A stretch of 64,000 nt of DNA from Akkermansia massiliensis. Its GTDB lineage: Bacteria > Verrucomicrobiota > Verrucomicrobiia > Verrucomicrobiales > Akkermansiaceae. Each line of letters starts with the position of its first letter. The first letter of the stretch is position 1. Made by a program: the position numbers and the translations under genes. Under the pieces are notes generated by a model, which made no database searches, was not told the DNA's origin, and worked only from the letters and a program-made list of their open reading frames with translations. The stretch is from contig NZ_CP072036.1 of the NCBI RefSeq assembly GCF_018847375.1, positions 124,001-188,000 of the forward strand, read 5' to 3'. Below are positions 1 through 9,073 of this stretch, one piece after another.

Positions 1-572
1 AGGCCTCCCTCCGGGCCGTTCCGGTTTCCTCCAACGAACGGCTTCCCATGCTGGAAGAGGCCGCTTCCAGCAGCCTGGACCCGGACCTGGTGCGGCGCAG
101 CATCCTGCATGCCGTGGGCAGTCCTGCCGCTCCAGACGAGGCGCGGCTCAAGGAACTGGAACGGCAGGAGGAAGAGGCGGAATTGCGGAGTCCCGGCAAT
201 CACGGCCTGGCAGCGGCCAAAAGCCTGCTTTACATCCGCCAGGGGCGCCTTGCGGAGGCGGAGAGGCTGCTGCGCCCCTATGTGGAGAGTCCCGGCAGGT
301 TTGACGACCGCATGTTCGCCTGGACCACCATTTACAGTAATATGCTGTATTCCTGGAGCGCGGCCATTGCGGCCCAGTCTCCGGGGCAGGCCCTGTCCAT
401 GGCGCTGACGGCCCAGCGCCTGATGTCCGCCCAGACGGATCAATGGCTGTTTCACGGCTCTCTGAATCCCCAGGTCAGGAAGGAACACGACCTGCGCCTC
501 AGCGAGCTCAAGATGCTCATCATGACGCTCCAGGCCCGCGGAGCGGTGCCCGACCCCTCCTGGCGGAAATAG
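1..572 (+). CDS. C-terminal part of an unrecognised protein (5' end outside window)
   Basis: The reading frame is open from base 3 with no stop before TAG at 570-572, so the gene probably starts left of the window; the ATG at 48 is internal or an alternative start. The visible 190 residues are helical and rich in Ala, Leu and Arg, with a TPR-like stretch (GRLAEAERLLRPYVESPGRF) around residues 75-95. No signal peptide or membrane segment is seen. I do not recognise the family. GC-rich codon use matches the host genes, in contrast to the AT-richer island beginning about 30 bases downstream. Confidence 0.6.
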   Translation, partial: ASLRAVPVSSNERLPMLEEAASSSLDPDLVRRSILHAVGSPAAPDEARLKELERQEEEAELRSPGNHGLAAAKSLLYIRQGRLAEAERLLRPYVESPGRFDDRMFAWTTIYSNMLYSWSAAIAAQSPGQALSMALTAQRLMSAQTDQWLFHGSLNPQVRKEHDLRLSELKMLIMTLQARGAVPDPSWRK

Positions 573-600
573 TATTTTTTTGGCGGCCAACCATCAAAGA

Positions 601-803
601 TTGCAGCGTTTGATGATTGAACAGGATGCATCCCATGCTGAACAGATGCGCCGGCAACCATCTCTGCAAACATTATTGCCAAGACAAAAAATGAACAGTA
701 CATGGCGCTTGAACAAGCGGAACGCATTTGCTATGCCATGAACTGCACACCAAACGATATATTAGAATTTATGCCGGAGGAGGCAACACAACATGACCGA
801 TAA
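601..803 (+). pseudogene. Frameshifted remnant of an XRE/Cro-type HTH regulator
   Basis: Two frames together read like a small Cro/C1-type regulator. The 601-655 frame gives LMIEQDASHAEQMRRQ; the 642-803 frame gives ISANIIAKTKNEQYMALEQA followed by RICYAMNCTPNDILEF, the typical C-terminal end of such HTH proteins. A stop at 639-641 blocks the second frame upstream, so a frameshift near 645-656 is needed to join them, and the N-terminal part is missing. Its last codons overlap the hsdM start (TAA at 801-803, hsdM ATG at 793), an arrangement typical of a regulator co-transcribed with a type I methylase. Probably a decayed controller of the restriction system. Confidence 0.55.
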
Positions 804-2529
804 AGAATTGAAGAAGCTGAAGGATGATCTCTGGCATTCCGCGGATATACTTCGTGCGGGCGCACACCTGGCTGCCAATAAATACGGACAGCCTATCCTT
901 GGTTTGATTTTCCTGCGTTATGCTGACATCCTTTACAAGCAGTACAAGGAGGAAATTGAGGAAAAATATAATAAGCGGAAAGGCACTCGAATGGAAAAAT
1001 CCATGAAAGAGATTTCCATCGAGGTTTGTGGTTTCTATCTGCCGCCGGAGGCATATTACGATGCTATCAACGACGCTCCCGATGATGCCAACAAAGCCAC
1101 CCTTGTGAAAAAGGCGATGACCGCCATCGAGGAAAACAACGATAAAATGGACGGAGTTCTGCCCAAGGAAGTGTATGGACAGCTTGTGCCGGAGGAAGAG
1201 CCGGATCTGCTCTCCAAAATCGTCCGCGTCTTCAAGGACATCCCCGAAAATATCAGCATTGACCTTTTCGGAGAAATTTACGAATACTTCTTGGGCAATT
1301 TCGCCTTGCAGGAAGGTAAGGACGGCGGCACCTTCTATACCCCCGCCACGGTTGTTCGATATATGGTGGAGGTGTTGCAGCCGACTTCCGGTGATAAAAT
1401 GTTCCTCGACCCCGCCTGCGGTTCTGGAGGTATGTTTGTCCAGGCAGCTCGGTATATGCACAACCACAATGCCAGCGACGCGGATATGAAATTCCGTTGC
1501 TACGGCGTGGAAAAAGAGCCGGACACCGTTAAGCTGGCAAAAATGAATCTGCTGCTGAACAATGTGCGTGGTGAAATCGCCGAGGCGAACTCCTTCTATG
1601 CCGACCCTTATGATGCCGTTGGCAGATTCGACTATGTCATGGCAAATCCGCCTTTCAATGTAGATGAGGTGGTGTATGAGCGTGTAAAGGATGATGCCCG
1701 TTTCAACACCTACGGCATTCCGAAGAACAAATCCAAAACAGCGAAAAAGGCAAGTGACAAAAAAGAAACTGTACCCAATGCCAACTATTTGTGGATTTCC
1801 TATTTTGCATCGGCATTGAAGGACAATGGCAAGGCTGCTCTCGTTATGGCAAACTCCGCCTCCGATGCCGGAAACAGCGAATACGATATCCGCAAGAAGA
1901 TGATTGAGGAAGGCATCATCAGCCAAATGGTGACGCTGCCCTCCAATATGTTCTCTTCGGTGACGCTCCCGGCTACCTTGTGGTTCTTTGACAAGGCAAA
2001 GGCGCACACAGATAAAAAAGACGAAATCCTCTTTATCGATGCCAGAAATGTGTTCATGCAGATTGACCGAGCCCATCGTAAATTCAGCGAAGAGCAGATT
2101 AAGAACCTGGGCATCATTTCCCATTTGTACGAGGGTGATACACAGGCTTTCGCAGATTTGATTGCAGAATATAAAACTGCCCTTGCCGTTGCTCCGGAAA
2201 CCTCCGAGGACAAGGAAGAAAAGACCAAGGCATACTGGCAGGCTCAAATCGATTGGCTTACCGAGCGTTTCCCCGAGGGCGTGTACCGCGATGTCATCGG
2301 TCTTTGTAAGGTTGCCAAGCTGAACGGCGAGGACGGCATCGTGGATCAGGACTATTCCCTCAACGCAGGTCGCTATGTGGGCGTGGTTATTGAGGATGAT
2401 GGTTTGACCGCAGAGGAATTCAAGGCAGAAATGCTGTCCCTCAACGAGGCCTTAGGAGCACTCAATGCGGAGGCTCGTGAACTGGAAAATTCCATTTCCA
2501 ATAATTTGAACGAGTTGTTGGGGGTATGA
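793..2529 (+). CDS. hsdM: Type I restriction-modification system DNA methyltransferase subunit HsdM
   Basis: This 578-residue protein is the adenine-N6 methylase subunit of a type I system; with HsdS it methylates the recognition site, and with HsdR it forms the restriction complex. The N-terminal HsdM_N helical domain spans about 1-150 (LWHSADILRAGAHLAANKYG near residue 12). The SAM-binding motif FLDPACGSGG is near 204-213 and the catalytic NPPF near 285-288. Length is normal. A purine-rich GGAGGAGGC lies about 10 bases before the ATG. The stop overlaps hsdS by four bases (ATGA), indicating translational coupling. Codon use is AT-richer than the flanking genes, suggesting horizontal acquisition. 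Confidence 0.97.
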   Translation: MTDKELKKLKDDLWHSADILRAGAHLAANKYGQPILGLIFLRYADILYKQYKEEIEEKYNKRKGTRMEKSMKEISIEVCGFYLPPEAYYDAINDAPDDANKATLVKKAMTAIEENNDKMDGVLPKEVYGQLVPEEEPDLLSKIVRVFKDIPENISIDLFGEIYEYFLGNFALQEGKDGGTFYTPATVVRYMVEVLQPTSGDKMFLDPACGSGGMFVQAARYMHNHNASDADMKFRCYGVEKEPDTVKLAKMNLLLNNVRGEIAEANSFYADPYDAVGRFDYVMANPPFNVDEVVYERVKDDARFNTYGIPKNKSKTAKKASDKKETVPNANYLWISYFASALKDNGKAALVMANSASDAGNSEYDIRKKMIEEGIISQMVTLPSNMFSSVTLPATLWFFDKAKAHTDKKDEILFIDARNVFMQIDRAHRKFSEEQIKNLGIISHLYEGDTQAFADLIAEYKTALAVAPETSEDKEEKTKAYWQAQIDWLTERFPEGVYRDVIGLCKVAKLNGEDGIVDQDYSLNAGRYVGVVIEDDGLTAEEFKAEMLSLNEALGALNAEARELENSISNNLNELLGV

Positions 2530-3743
2530 ATATGGATTATGCAAAATTAGGTACATATTGCAAAGTCATTTCTGGGTATGCATTCAAAAGTTCTGATTGG
2601 CAAGATGAGGGAATTCCTGTTATCAAAATCGGAAACATAAGCAACGGATGTGATGTAATACTTGATGAACAAACACAATATGTCGATGATGTTTTTTTCG
2701 AAAAGCTCGACCCAAAATACCGAATCGAAAAAGGTGATATTTTAGTTTCCCTTACGGGTAGCCACATTAACCAACCGAATTCTATGGTCGGAAGAAGTTG
2801 TCGGAATTATACAGACAGGCTTTATCTTCTAAACCAACGCGCAGGAAAAGTTATCCCATTTGCCTCAGTTGACAAGGATTATTTATATTATCTCTTTTCT
2901 ACGAAGGCTATAAAGTATGACATTGCCAACAGAGCATACGGTGGGGCAAATCAAGTTAATGTAAGTCCAACAGATATTAAAAGCATCAAGTGGACATTTC
3001 CGGAAATAGGCATTCAGAAAAAGATAGCCGCTGTGCTATCTAAATATGATGAATTGATTCATATCAACAACAAACGCATCAAGCTATTGGAGAAGATGGC
3101 TGAAAAGCTTTATGAAGAGTGGTTTGTCCATTTCCGTTTTCCTGGTCATGAGAATTATTCCTTGAAAGAGCAATTCCCTCGTGGATGGGTGGTTGCATCA
3201 AAGGCCACAGAAATGGTCTGCCCCGAAGGTTGGCATTATGGGAAATTTTCCGAAATCGGCACTTTTGTGCGTGGTAAGAATATCACGGCTGCTGAAATGG
3301 TTGAGGGAGATATTCCTGTGATTTCTGCTGGCTTAGAGCCTTCCGGTTATCACAATGCTAATAATGTTACAGGAAAATCTCTCACAATCAGTGCCTCCGG
3401 CGCAAATGCCGGATACTTAAAATACCATCTGTCTGATATTTGGGCAGCAGATTGCTCATACTGTCAGGACGATAAAAAACTGTGGTTTATTTATAACGCA
3501 CTGAAGTTCTTGCAGCCGGTAATCAGCAATATGCAGGTGGGTGCAGCACAGCCCCATGTGTATCCGAAGAATATCAATCGTCTGTGTACTATTATCCCTG
3601 ATGATGACACCATCCAAGCATACTGCGATAAAGTTGAGCCGATATACGAGCAAATCAAATTATTGAAAGACAAAAATGCTAACCTTACCAAACAGCGGGA
3701 TATGCTCCTACCCCGCCTCATGAGTGGTAAGTTAGAAGTGTAA
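2526..3743 (+). CDS. hsdS: Type I restriction-modification specificity subunit HsdS
   Basis: This 405-residue protein sets the DNA target of the HsdMSR complex. It has two target-recognition domains (about 1-150 and 225-360), each followed by a conserved helical spacer. The central one contains IQKKIAAVLSKYDELI then NNKRIKLLEKMAEKLYEEW; the C-terminal one contains IYEQIKLLKDKNANLTKQRD and ends LLPRLMSGKLEV. Both domains look intact, so a bipartite sequence is expected, though it cannot be read from the protein. It starts inside hsdM (ATGA overlap). It is the most AT-rich gene of the operon, as is common for exchangeable specificity genes. Confidence 0.95.
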   Translation: MNMDYAKLGTYCKVISGYAFKSSDWQDEGIPVIKIGNISNGCDVILDEQTQYVDDVFFEKLDPKYRIEKGDILVSLTGSHINQPNSMVGRSCRNYTDRLYLLNQRAGKVIPFASVDKDYLYYLFSTKAIKYDIANRAYGGANQVNVSPTDIKSIKWTFPEIGIQKKIAAVLSKYDELIHINNKRIKLLEKMAEKLYEEWFVHFRFPGHENYSLKEQFPRGWVVASKATEMVCPEGWHYGKFSEIGTFVRGKNITAAEMVEGDIPVISAGLEPSGYHNANNVTGKSLTISASGANAGYLKYHLSDIWAADCSYCQDDKKLWFIYNALKFLQPVISNMQVGAAQPHVYPKNINRLCTIIPDDDTIQAYCDKVEPIYEQIKLLKDKNANLTKQRDMLLPRLMSGKLEV

Positions 3744-3760
3744 ATACGGGAGGTGATAAA

Positions 3761-6700
3761 ATGGCAAAATATATTACTGAAGATGATATTGAGATAGCCG
3801 TTTTAGACAGACTTTCCCACCCTGACTTTGGGTATGACATTGTCAAGTGCGATGCCGACCCAAGCAAGCGTGAGAACCTCGATGACGGCACGGGACGCTC
3901 CTCGAAAAAGGAGTGTGTTTTGCCGTGCATTTTGAAGGCCTCTCTTGTCAAGATTAATCCCCACATCCCCGAAAGCATCATTGACGATGTGGTGAAAACG
4001 CTGACCCGTGATTTCACAGGCACGGACATGGTGGCCACCAACTATGATTTATATAATAAAATCCGCAATCAAATTAAGGTCAAGGTGCGCCGCAACGGCA
4101 GGGATGACTTCGATTTCGTAAAACTGGTGGATTTTGACACACCCACCAATAACACCTTCACGGCAGTGTCGCAGATGTGGATACGGGGTAAACTATATTG
4201 GCGCAGGCCCGATGTGCTGATTTTCGTCAATGGTCTGCCCCTGGTGTTCATCGAGCTGAAAAACAGCGTGGTGAAGGTAGAAGAGGCCTATAACAAAAAT
4301 TTGCAGGACTACATCAAGGATATTCCTAATTTGTTTGCTTTCAACCAGATCTGCGTCCTGTCCAATGGTCTTGAAACACGGCTCGGTGCCTTCAATGCCA
4401 CCTATGATTATTTCTTTGAATGGCTGAAGGTGGACAGCGAAAAAGAAAAGCCCGACCGCGCCGGAATCCGCGACAGCGGTGTGTCCATCGTGTATTTTAT
4501 TGACGGCCTCCTTAAAAAGGAGCGACTTGTCGATTATATTGAAAATTTCGTGCTGTTCGATAACCGCAAGTACAAGATTATCGCTAAAAACCACCAGTAC
4601 CTGGGTGTCAATAACCTCGTCTGTGCTGTGGAACGGAAAGAGGAACTCAAGGGTAAGTTGGGTGTATTCTGGCATACCCAGGGCAGCGGCAAATCCTATT
4701 CTATGGTGATGTTTGCCCGTAAGGTGAAACGCAAAATCACAGGCAATTTCACATTCCTGGTGATTACCGACCGAGATGACCTGGATACGCAGATTCACAA
4801 GAATTTTGTGCGCACAGAGGTTATCGGCAACAACGATGAGTGCCAGCCGAAAAATGGTGAGCAGCTCCGTGATTTCCTGCAGAAGAACAAGGAATTTGTG
4901 TTCACGCTTATTCATAAATTCCGTTATGACAAAACCAAGAAGTACCCTGTGCTGTCCACACGCAACGATATTTTTGTGATGGTGGATGAGGCTCACCGCA
5001 CACAGTACAAGGATTTGGCTGAAAATATGCGAGCCGCCCTGCCGAATGCAAACTTCATCGCATTCACAGGCACACCGCTGTTAGGCTCCAAGAGACTGAC
5101 CAACCAGTGGTTTGGCGATTATGTTTCCGAGTATAACTTCGCCCAATCCGTAGAGGACGGCTCTACGGTGCCGTTGTTCTACAGCCGCCGTGTGCCGGAA
5201 GTAGGTCTGACCAATGATTTCCTTGACGATGATGTGGTAGATATTATCGAGGAGGAAAACCTCAATGATGATGAGGCGCGGCTCCTTGAAAATTCTGCAT
5301 CCCGCATTTTGGAGGTTATCAAGCGTGATGATCGATTGGAGAAGATTGCCAGGGATATTGCCCATCATTTCCCACGGCGTGGTTTCCTTGGAAAAGGTAT
5401 GGTGGTGTCTGTTGATAAATACACCGCTGTCACCATGTATAACAAGGTGCAGCATTATTGGGCAGAGGAAAAGAAAACCATCATTGCTGAGCGTAATGCC
5501 GCCAAAACCAAGGATGATCGTGCCAGGCTGACCGCTATCCTTGATTATATGAATCATGTGGAGATGGCAGTCATTATTTCCGAAGAGGCGGATGAAGTGA
5601 AGAAGTTTGCCTCCAAGGGCCTAGACATCACGACTCATCGGGCAAAAATGAATGCAATCACCGTTGACGGAAAGGATATCGAGGATAGATTCAAAGAGCC
5701 GAATGACAAATTGCAGCTCGTTTTCGTGTGTGCGATGTGGCTCACAGGCTTTGATGTCAAAAACCTTTCTACCCTTTATCTGGACAAGCCGATGAAATCC
5801 CACACGCTTATGCAGGCTATCGCAAGAGCCAATCGCGTGTATCCCAACAAGCCTTGCGGCATCATTGTGGACTATGTGAATGTGTTTAAGTACATGAAAA
5901 AGGCACTTTCCGATTATGCCGTTCCCGATGATGAAACTCTTATGCCAGCGAAAAATGTGGATGAACTGATTGATCTGCTCAACTCCTGCATTAATGAGGG
6001 AGATGCATTTTTGCAGACGCTTGGCGTGTCCCTGGACAGCATTCTTGGGGAAAGCAGTACATTCGATAAACTTGATGCCTTCCGCAGTGCATACGATACA
6101 GTGGTCGCAAATGACGAAAGCAAGGATAAATTTAAGGTTATCACAAATAAGATGATTAACCTATACGAAGCATCCAAGCCGGAAATCTTTGAGCGCCATT
6201 GGGATAATGAGAAATTCTCACCCCTTGCCTATATCCACGGCCTGCTGCATAACAAGATTGATGATGAGAAAATCCAACGTGCCAGAAATCGCATGGCTAC
6301 CGTCCTTGACAGCAGCGTTACCTCTGCTACGGCGGAGGACAAGCAGAGGGAATATGCCATCCACGGCACGAAGGTGATTGACCTCTCCAAAATCAATGTG
6401 GATGAACTGCGGGCAGAAATCAAGAAAGCCGTTTATAAAGCAGTGGAAATTGATGACCTCAAGGCATTCATAGAAACGGCTTTGCAGAAGATGATCAGCC
6501 GGAACTGTACCCGTCAGAAGTTTTCACAGCGGTTTAAGGGCATTATTGACCGTTATAACGCAGGTGGCTCGGAAAATGAGGATTATTACGAGCAGCTTGT
6601 AAAACTGCTTGAGGAAATGCAGAAGGAGCAGGAGCGCCCCAAGGCGGAAGGCCTGTCCGAAGAGGAACTGGAAGTTTATGACCTGCTCGTCCGTGGTAAA

Positions 6701-6967
6701 AAACTGACACAGGAAGAGGAGCAAAAAGTCAAACTGGCTGCGAAAAATCTGTTCAAGAAACTGACAGAGGAGAAAACCGAATTGCTCGTTGTGGACTGGT
6801 ACAAGGATGACCAACCAAGAATGAAGGTGAAATCCGCCATTGAGTATGCCTTGAATGAGGATTTGCCGGATAGCTATGACAAGGATTCCTTTGATGCCAA
6901 AACCAACCTTTTGCTCAATCACTTTATAGATATGGCAATCCAAGGCTATGGATGGATTGCTGCATAG
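3761..6967 (+). CDS. hsdR: Type I restriction endonuclease subunit HsdR
   Basis: This 1068-residue motor and nuclease subunit translocates DNA using ATP and cleaves unmethylated DNA. The N-terminal PD-(D/E)xK nuclease has RRPD with Asp near 151 and IELKN with Glu/Lys near 165/167. Walker A is TQGSGKS near 306-312, the DEAH box VDEAHRTQ near 408-415, then AFTGTPL. The second RecA-like domain carries LTGFDVKNLSTLYLDKPMKS and IARANRVY. The C-terminal region after about 900 is charged and helical, typical for assembly on HsdM/HsdS. It starts 17 bases after hsdS with GGGAGGTG upstream. All key motifs are intact, so the system is probably active. Confidence 0.97.
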   Translation: MAKYITEDDIEIAVLDRLSHPDFGYDIVKCDADPSKRENLDDGTGRSSKKECVLPCILKASLVKINPHIPESIIDDVVKTLTRDFTGTDMVATNYDLYNKIRNQIKVKVRRNGRDDFDFVKLVDFDTPTNNTFTAVSQMWIRGKLYWRRPDVLIFVNGLPLVFIELKNSVVKVEEAYNKNLQDYIKDIPNLFAFNQICVLSNGLETRLGAFNATYDYFFEWLKVDSEKEKPDRAGIRDSGVSIVYFIDGLLKKERLVDYIENFVLFDNRKYKIIAKNHQYLGVNNLVCAVERKEELKGKLGVFWHTQGSGKSYSMVMFARKVKRKITGNFTFLVITDRDDLDTQIHKNFVRTEVIGNNDECQPKNGEQLRDFLQKNKEFVFTLIHKFRYDKTKKYPVLSTRNDIFVMVDEAHRTQYKDLAENMRAALPNANFIAFTGTPLLGSKRLTNQWFGDYVSEYNFAQSVEDGSTVPLFYSRRVPEVGLTNDFLDDDVVDIIEEENLNDDEARLLENSASRILEVIKRDDRLEKIARDIAHHFPRRGFLGKGMVVSVDKYTAVTMYNKVQHYWAEEKKTIIAERNAAKTKDDRARLTAILDYMNHVEMAVIISEEADEVKKFASKGLDITTHRAKMNAITVDGKDIEDRFKEPNDKLQLVFVCAMWLTGFDVKNLSTLYLDKPMKSHTLMQAIARANRVYPNKPCGIIVDYVNVFKYMKKALSDYAVPDDETLMPAKNVDELIDLLNSCINEGDAFLQTLGVSLDSILGESSTFDKLDAFRSAYDTVVANDESKDKFKVITNKMINLYEASKPEIFERHWDNEKFSPLAYIHGLLHNKIDDEKIQRARNRMATVLDSSVTSATAEDKQREYAIHGTKVIDLSKINVDELRAEIKKAVYKAVEIDDLKAFIETALQKMISRNCTRQKFSQRFKGIIDRYNAGGSENEDYYEQLVKLLEEMQKEQERPKAEGLSEEELEVYDLLVRGKKLTQEEEQKVKLAAKNLFKKLTEEKTELLVVDWYKDDQPRMKVKSAIEYALNEDLPDSYDKDSFDAKTNLLLNHFIDMAIQGYGWIAA

Positions 6968-7245
6968 TACAAACAGAAAAAGTCCACACTCAAGGTTTTA
7001 TCCTTTGGCGTGGTCTTTACTTCTGTTGCCGCCCGAAAAAAATCGGTTAAAAATCAGTTTTTTGCGCTAATCCCTAACCGCAACTCCCTTTATCCGGTTT
7101 CTTTTTTACCGGATTCCGCGTCAGCTTATTCATCCACGGAACACAGAGCGTACTGCAGCCAGAAAGATGAAAAGCCGACAGTTGGCACAACAAGGCCGTA
7201 CAGGCGTTATGCTGGAATTTTAAGCGTCTTCAGCTACATGCCTCC
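6968..7245. other. Right edge of the restriction island, no gene seen
   Basis: This gap begins AT-rich, like hsdR, and becomes GC-rich before the terminator at 7246. I see no convincing coding frame or RNA gene, no integrase, no insertion sequence and no clean direct repeat matching the left edge. A short imperfect inverted match to the left edge exists (7025-7042 versus 575-591). Confidence 0.5.
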
Positions 7246-7283
7246 CGGCCCCGTTCCGTCTCCGGAACGGGGCCGTTTTTTTT
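7246..7283 (+). terminator. Rho-independent terminator downstream of hsdR
   Basis: Perfect 12-bp stem CGGCCCCGTTCC / GGAACGGGGCCG with a 6-base loop, followed by eight T residues. It would end transcripts reading from the hsd operon. Confidence 0.9.
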
Positions 7284-7398
7284 CCGTTTTCCCCCTCCCC
7301 GGGCCGTTTCCATTCACGGCATCGGGCGGCGCATGTCCCGACGCAGCTCAACAAAAGCAAGCGTTGCCCGCTCTATTCCTTCATCAGATTTTTTTCGT

Positions 7399-7755
7399 AT
7401 GAATATAACCATCAAACGAATTTATGACCCGAAGGAAACCGGAGACGGCTACCGCGTGCTGGTGGACCGTCTCTGGCCCCGCGGGATTTCCAAGGAAAAG
7501 GCTTCCTGGGATGAATGGCTGAAAAATGTGGCTCCGTCCACGGCGCTCCGCCAGTGGTTTGCGCATGATCCGGCCAAATGGGACGCCTTCCGCCGGAAGT
7601 ATGACGAGGAACTGGACGGGAACAAGGAGGCCGTTTCCCATCTGCTCCAGCTCGCGCGGAAAGGGAAGCTTACATTGCTGTACTCCGCCAGAAATACGGA
7701 GCACAATGAAGCGGCGGCCCTGAGGGATTATCTTATGCAGCGGTCTTCTTCATAA
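7399..7755 (+). CDS. DUF488 family protein
   Basis: A 118-residue cytoplasmic protein of the DUF488 family. The start at ITIKRIYDP matches the family's usual N-terminus, so the ATG at 7399 is preferred to one 66 bases upstream. The signature [16 protein letters not shown] is at about 18-33, followed by WLKNVAPST and RKYDEEL, with [14 protein letters not shown] near the C-terminus. The biochemical role of the family is not established. It stands alone between two terminators. Confidence 0.9.
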   Translation: MNITIKRIYDPKETGDGYRVLVDRLWPRGISKEKASWDEWLKNVAPSTALRQWFAHDPAKWDAFRRKYDEELDGNKEAVSHLLQLARKGKLTLLYSARNTEHNEAAALRDYLMQRSSS

Positions 7756-7881
7756 GCAGGCGCGCATTTTTGAACAAGCGCCGTTTACAGGCCCAAATGC
7801 TGTCACAGGGACCTATGATATGGCCGGATTTCTTCTCTCGTTCATGAACAGGCGAAGAAAATGGAAAGGAGGTGAAACAAC

Positions 7882-8040
7882 ATGGCAAGTAGTTCCCACA
7901 TGGGTGGAAATCACAAAGGCGGTTCTTCCAAGAAGCGCTCCGAAACCACCACGAACAAAACCGGGCAGCGCGTCAAGCGCGATGCTTCAACCGGGCAGTT
8001 TATGAGCGATAAAGGCTCAAGCTCCAAGGAAAAACATTAA
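7882..8040 (+). CDS. Small basic protein of 52 residues
   Basis: A short frame with a strong ribosome-binding site (AAAGGAGGTGA about 6 bases before the ATG) and its own terminator downstream. The product is hydrophilic and rich in Ser, Lys, Thr and Gly (MASSSHMGGNHKGGSSKKRS at the N-terminus, then TGQRVKRDASTGQFMSDKG). The KRDASTGQF part resembles short bacterial proteins with an RDAxTGxF motif, whose function I do not know. There is no hydrophobic segment, so it is cytoplasmic and possibly nucleic-acid associated. The ribosome site and terminator are the main reasons to believe it is real. Confidence 0.72.
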   Translation: MASSSHMGGNHKGGSSKKRSETTTNKTGQRVKRDASTGQFMSDKGSSSKEKH

Positions 8041-8067
8041 TTCCCCGTGAGCTCTCTGCTTAATTCA

Positions 8068-8097
8068 GGTTCCGGACTTGGTCCGGAACCTTTTTTT
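8068..8097 (+). terminator. Rho-independent terminator after the small basic gene
   Basis: Perfect 10-bp stem GGTTCCGGAC / GTCCGGAACC, loop TTG, then seven T residues. Confidence 0.9.
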
Positions 8098-8137
8098 ATC
8101 CCTGTCCGCTCCGGAAAAAGCGGAAGAGCGCACCCCG

Positions 8138-9073
8138 TCAGCGCAGGTCCAATTCTTCAAACGCACGAAGGCCGAGGACCCCGGGCTCCTTCCGGTCCCC
8201 GCGGACCACCACGGCAAAAGGTTCTTCCCTGCCTGGCGCGTAGTACGCCGCACGCAGGACCAGTTCATGCCCTTCCAAACGGGCGTAAACGCCCACGGGC
8301 GTGGAACAGCTCGCTCCCAGGCGCACCAGGAAGGCGCGTTCCGCCAGAGCGCAGGCGAAGGCTTCCGGATCGCTGACTCCTGCCAGCATTTCCATCGTCT
8401 CCCGGTCGGAAGAGCGGCATTCCATGCCCACGATGCCCTGCCCCACGGCGGGAATGAAGGCTTCCACCGGCAGGGGGCGCATGTAGAGCTTCCTCCCCTC
8501 CACGAGGGTTTCCGGCGCATACAGCCCCAGGCGTTCCAGTCCGGCCCTGGCCAGAATTACGGCGTCCCAGCCGGGATGCTCCGCCAGCTTCGCCAGGCGC
8601 GTGGGCACGTTGCCCCGCAGGTCTTCAAACCGGAGGCCGGAACCCCAGTACGTGCGCGCCATCAGGCGGCGGCGCACGCTTCCGGTAGCCAGCGTGCCGG
8701 AGCCGTTCCAGTCCGGCTCCCTCGTAATGAGCACGTCTTCTACGGCGGCGCGGGGCAGCACGGCGGCCAGCGTGAAACCGGGGGCCAGCTCGCTGGGCAC
8801 GTCCTTGAGGCTGTGCACCGCCACGTCAATGCGGCCTTCCAGGAGGGCGGTTTCCAGTTCCTTGATGAAGATTCCCTTGTCCACGATGCCGGAAACGCGG
8901 GCCACGTCCGCCAGCGGCACGTCCGTGCGGCGGTCCCCGGTGGTATGGATGATTTCCCGGCGCACGTCCAGTTCCGGATAACGGAGGGAGAGGGCGGCCC
9001 GGACCATGTCCGCCTGGGCCAGCGCCAGGGCGCTCCCGCGGGTGCCGATGATAAGGGTGTTTTTACTGGTCAT
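8138..9073 (-). CDS. hemC: Hydroxymethylbilane synthase (porphobilinogen deaminase)
   Basis: A 311-residue enzyme that polymerises four porphobilinogen molecules into hydroxymethylbilane in tetrapyrrole synthesis. It starts with IIGTRGSALALAQADMV, the usual N-terminus. The substrate-binding region has HTTGDRRTD, then VDKGIFIKELE and AVHSLKDVPSEL. The cofactor-attachment motif LGASCSTPVG places the dipyrromethane Cys at about 256. The ATG at 9073 lies inside the hemA end (11-base overlap), so the pair is translationally coupled. Upstream in-frame extensions are hemA antiframe and are rejected. Confidence 0.97.
   Translation of the reverse strand: MTSKNTLIIGTRGSALALAQADMVRAALSLRYPELDVRREIIHTTGDRRTDVPLADVARVSGIVDKGIFIKELETALLEGRIDVAVHSLKDVPSELAPGFTLAAVLPRAAVEDVLITREPDWNGSGTLATGSVRRRLMARTYWGSGLRFEDLRGNVPTRLAKLAEHPGWDAVILARAGLERLGLYAPETLVEGRKLYMRPLPVEAFIPAVGQGIVGMECRSSDRETMEMLAGVSDPEAFACALAERAFLVRLGASCSTPVGVYARLEGHELVLRAAYYAPGREEPFAVVVRGDRKEPGVLGLRAFEELDLR

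Noticed and set aside
769..2247. Long minus-strand frame opposite hsdM
   Set aside because: It is the antisense shadow of a clearly recognised methylase with intact motifs; its protein is His/Phe-rich and matches nothing.
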